From assembly GCA_033026295.1 (NCBI GenBank), contig CM065175.1, positions 25,524,437 through 25,588,436 of the forward strand: DNA of 64,000 nt, written 5' to 3'. The translations under genes were made by a program, and so were the position numbers. How positions within the stretch are numbered: the stretch's first letter is position 1; each line of letters opens with the position of its first letter. This DNA comes from Channa striata. Its lineage: Eukaryota; Chordata; Actinopteri; Anabantiformes; Channidae. Positions 60,546 through 64,000 of this stretch are shown here, in pieces. Below the pieces are notes generated by a model. The model was given only the letters and a program-made list of their open reading frames with translations. It ran no database searches and was not told the DNA's origin.

Positions 60546-63500
60546 AATCACTCTGCATGCGGCCTATGAAATTTTCAGGGAGTCGAGCCTCCAGAGGGAA
60601 GCTGGTGTGTAAGTAATAAGTGTGTAACTTCAGAAGTCGAGCTCTGGAAGCCTCTGGGAGGGAAGAGTATGTAACTATGGGATTTTTAATAATTCTGGAG
60701 ATGCTTAAACATAGAAAACTAGTTTTCCAACTCGTTAACTGAAAGAGAAGCAGGATGGAGACGAGGAGGAGGGTCACGTAGTGGTTCACATTTCCTTTGT
60801 GGTTACGGATTCTCATGAAAGTTGTTTTTTTTTTAACATGCAACTTGATGGTCTGGAGTTACTCAACACAAAAACCTCAAGCTTCTTAAAGACAACATTC
60901 CTGTAGAGTCTCCAGACGGAAGTGAAGGTAAAATACCTGCACGAAATGTTGGCACGTTCAGGTAAAGCTGTTACTGCAGTAACGGTAACTACACGCCATC
61001 AGTCGCCAACACGTGTCGTAAAGATTACAACTGTCTGAAAGAATCTTTAAGAGTACAACTGACAGAGACTGGGTCTAAAGACTAAAGACCAGAAACTTTA
61101 CGCAGCGTCTCTGCCGACTGTCAGCACCGACCGAGACCAAACGGGTCCGTTCGGTCGCCACGACTGAGTCACATTATAATCATCTGGACAGTGTTAAGTG
61201 TGTGAATACTGGAGCTCCACATTATGACCCATGTGTCTCTACCTTCCTGTGGCCTGGACATAAACACTTCAATCAATCAATCTACTGATGACAATTGTGC
61301 TGCTTTGCATCGAGATGATCCTGTTACATCATCATTACAGAAATATTACTTCCCACAAGCCAGTTATTGCACAGATATTACACCTCTATCACCATATTCA
61401 GCCTGTTAATTATTTGTGTTATTACCTCGATCATAACCCACTATTGTTGGCCTGTAAATTGATAGCAGTTTATAGCTATTAGCTGCAGTTGCTCCGGCTG
61501 TCTCGTCAACTCAGAATAAAGTCGTAATGAATATTCGCTTAAAGAGCAGCCCTGTGTGAATGGCAGAAAGCGACAGAAAGCGATCATATCAATACCCAAC
61601 CCAACGCCCTTCACCGTAAATGACAGGGGACAGACTGAACTCCTGTCAGGTCTGAATTTAAATTATATTTCACTCGAAACATCCATAATGAGCCTCAATC
61701 CTTTTACTGGCCAAAGCACAGCAGGCGGAGAGAGGACACAAAGGAAGAGACAGGACAGATAGAAGTCTCCTCATCAGTCAGGCTGTCAAAGAAAGACGTT
61801 CTCGGGAAATGAGCCTTTAAATCATAAAACAAGACTTTCCATTGACCTTCACGTTGAAAAAAACACACACACAAAGACTTTTACATCTGGTCTCGCATTT
61901 TCCTCCGCCCAGGAATAAATGGCTTCGCAGTCACCATCCCGACTGATGCAGGACCGTTTGCCCAGAGAATTAACATGAGACACATGTAGGAGACAGGTCC
62001 TGTTATTGCAGCGACCTGATTGGACAATTCCTAATGGAAAGGTAATTATTTTTACCTCATATTTTCCTCTAAAGAGGACGATGTAGGACTATACCCAACA
62101 ACTATGGATACAGGTCTCCAGGATCCCAGGCCATGCGTCAGGCTTCTCTTCAGCGAGACACTGAACAATATCTCGCCAGAACCACCTATTCTGGTTTGAG
62201 CCCGTTTGAGTGCTGTCGGTTTGCCTGACTAACCTCAGTTCGTCTCTGTTAACCCAAATCTGTGTTTGGCCTTTATTCCGCGAGAGAGGGGAACAAACAG
62301 CGACTGGCCTAGATACATCACGTGAGAGAGCAGCAGGGACAAACGCAGCAGGGAGGAAGACACCTGGTGGAGAGGCCACGCCCCGGCCGCATGATGAATA
62401 AAAGTTAGTCCTGAGCCATAGTTCTTGGCCCCTTTGTGTCAGGAACTAAGGATCCAGAGCTGAAAATAATCAATGATTCATACCTTTAAAACTAAAGTTG
62501 GGGAGAGGAAAACCTTTATTTAATTTCACGTCTTTCTCTTTGACACAAACCCACATTATCCCACTTCATTTTGTGTCCTGAGCCACAGAAAAAGAGAAAA
62601 CCTGAAGCAGCCACACGACACTGCGTCAGAGCTGCTGCAGTGACCACAGTCAATATGCAACAACGGACAAACCAGCAGCATCACAGACACAGAGTCCCAG
62701 GTTTTCATCCAGACCGTCTGACCTTCCTGCAGCTTCTCCTGCCTCCCATCCTTCAATCCGTCCATCAGCACCGTCCCCTCAGGCTACAGTCTGCTGAGAC
62801 GTGCACCGCCTGCCAAAGACCTGACCTAACCTGGCCTGGGGGGGAGAAAATACGGGCTGAGGGAAAGAAAAACCAGGACAGAGAAGGGATAAAAAAAATC
62901 AATGGATCCTCCTTAAACAGTAAAACCCTTTTTCTATTAGATAACCACAAACCACTTCCACAGGTTCGTTTGTCTGGGGAGTCCATGTCTGATTCGTTCA
63001 CTCGTTTTTCGTTATCTCTTTCATTCTTTGTGATTGAGTTTGTTAACGTGTGTTCACAGAGTTCACAGAAATATTTAAACATTTGTGTCTCCCTTCCAAA
63101 AAATAAAACATAAATAAAGGCCATGGGGAAATACACAATGAAATAAAAGGGCAAATGAGACAGATTAGCACTTTGCTGGTGTCTGCATTTGTCACGCGCT
63201 GCAGCTAAAAGCTGCGTCTTATTAGAAGACGTTTGACAAGATTCTGTCCAAATGAGAGACTTCAGTCCATCAACTCCAACCTCAGCCCTCACTGACCCAG
63301 TGTCCTCGGCCTCATGTTCACTTCTTCTTCTCGCGTGTGCAATAAGCGTTTAAAGGTTCTGGTTTAATATGGTGTGAGAAACTGAGTTCAGCTGCTGGCT
63401 CACTCATTTTACAGTGTATTTAATGGCTTGTACCTGCTGCCACCAAAGCATCAACAGCAGCAGTTAGATTCAGCCTCGGGCTCCCAGTCTTGACTGTATT

Positions 63501-64000
63501 GCCACATCTCACAGTCCTGCAAAGTCATCGCTGTCACTTCAGACATTTTTCTCCTGCAACACCAAAGCTGCTTTTGCTTCCCCGCATCAAACCGATCACA
63601 TTAAAATCCCATCTGTGAATTCACTCCTCCCTCCTTCCTCTCTTCATCCAAAATAATGTGCATGCCCTCAATCTGTCGTAATGACTTTCAAACCTTAACG
63701 GCGACTCACCAGACGTCAGCTAACCTTCCGACACACAGGCGGCTGAGCTGCTTTCAATCAGCTTCTGCGAAGTCATCCACTCAGACGCTTTCATGTTGCA
63801 TCATTATCACAAAACCTGCTCAATCATCTCACCTTCGGACTTACAAAATAAGCAGCTGGAACCGGAGCTTTAAATATAAAATGATAAATTCAACAATTCA
63901 GAAAACGGGACAAAGGGAAGAAGAAACATCCTGAGCAGCTGTGAGGATCTGTGAGTATCTCTTTGCACAGTGTGTGAGGAGGTCTGCCTCATTTCCATCC

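Larger units (their letters stand above)
57116..64000. other. Large upstream intron of SH3BP5 (to window end)
   Basis: No exon of the missing SH3BP5 N-terminus is recognised on the minus strand, nor any gene on the plus strand. Contents: (TG)n at 57661-57684 and 60142-60164, a pyrimidine-rich stretch 60225-60545, and unremarkable intron-like DNA. Position 57150-57187 (GTGAATAAAGGTTGAATTGA) looks like the 3' tail of a dispersed repeat. Confidence 0.6.

Noticed and set aside
62571..63292. Frames of 180 (+) and 175 (-) codons
   Set aside because: No recognisable domain, low-complexity ends, and no match to the missing SH3BP5 N-terminal exons; treated as chance.
1..64000. CRISPR arrays, operons or bacterial-type systems
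   Set aside because: All genes have spliced vertebrate structure; tandem repeats are micro- and minisatellites without spacers.

Overview
The window looks like nuclear DNA of a percomorph-type teleost fish. The genes have vertebrate introns with GT..AG borders. CAPN7 and SH3BP5 lie side by side and convergent, as they do in other vertebrates. The repeats are of kinds common in fish: an RTE-type LINE, a Rex1/L2-like LINE, a Gmr1-like LTR element, a hAT-like MITE, CA/TG microsatellites and degraded tRNA-like repeats. No species can be named from the sequence alone.

Layout. 1-1086: 3' part of an internally deleted RTE-type LINE. 1087-30300: four tandem, same-strand copies (A, B, C, D) of a type II membrane C-type lectin receptor gene of the fish NK-receptor-like (group V) kind, separated by mobile-element debris. 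The exon plan is: a short cytoplasmic exon with a YASV motif, one or two TVYxEV (ITSM-type) exons, a transmembrane exon, a coiled, N-glycosylated stalk exon and three CTLD exons. All copies are damaged, each by different lesions: A lacks its 5' half, B has a frameshift in the stalk, C has a scrambled stalk and a frameshifted 3' end, and D has one-base shifts in exon 1 and in the first CTLD exon. Between A and B lie a Rex1/L2-like LINE relic (about 3400-5290) and a Gmr1-like Ty3/gypsy element (5701 to about 10200). In the latter, integrase lies upstream of reverse transcriptase and gag contains a SCAN-like segment. A second, unrelated-looking relic of such a gag sits between C and D (23585-23755).

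31021-43350: CAPN7 (calpain-7), plus strand, with 21 coding exons, an unbroken reading frame of 826 codons, the Cys/His/Asn catalytic residues, and a CpG-rich promoter with a palindromic NRF1-type site. 43350-49840: intergenic DNA with simple repeats and no gene I can support. 49843-57115: the last six coding exons of SH3BP5 (Sab) on the minus strand. 57116-64000: most likely a large SH3BP5 intron; the 5' exons lie beyond the window.

Working together: the lectin copies would encode leukocyte inhibitory/switch receptors, whose cytoplasmic tyrosine motifs would recruit SH2-domain phosphatases or adaptors. They appear to be a decaying or non-functional block of a multigene family. CAPN7 (ESCRT-linked protease) and SH3BP5 (Rab11 GEF and mitochondrial JNK scaffold) are ordinary housekeeping-type neighbours. 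The frame of CAPN7 is intact over 21 exons, which argues that the lectin lesions are mostly real and not general assembly noise.
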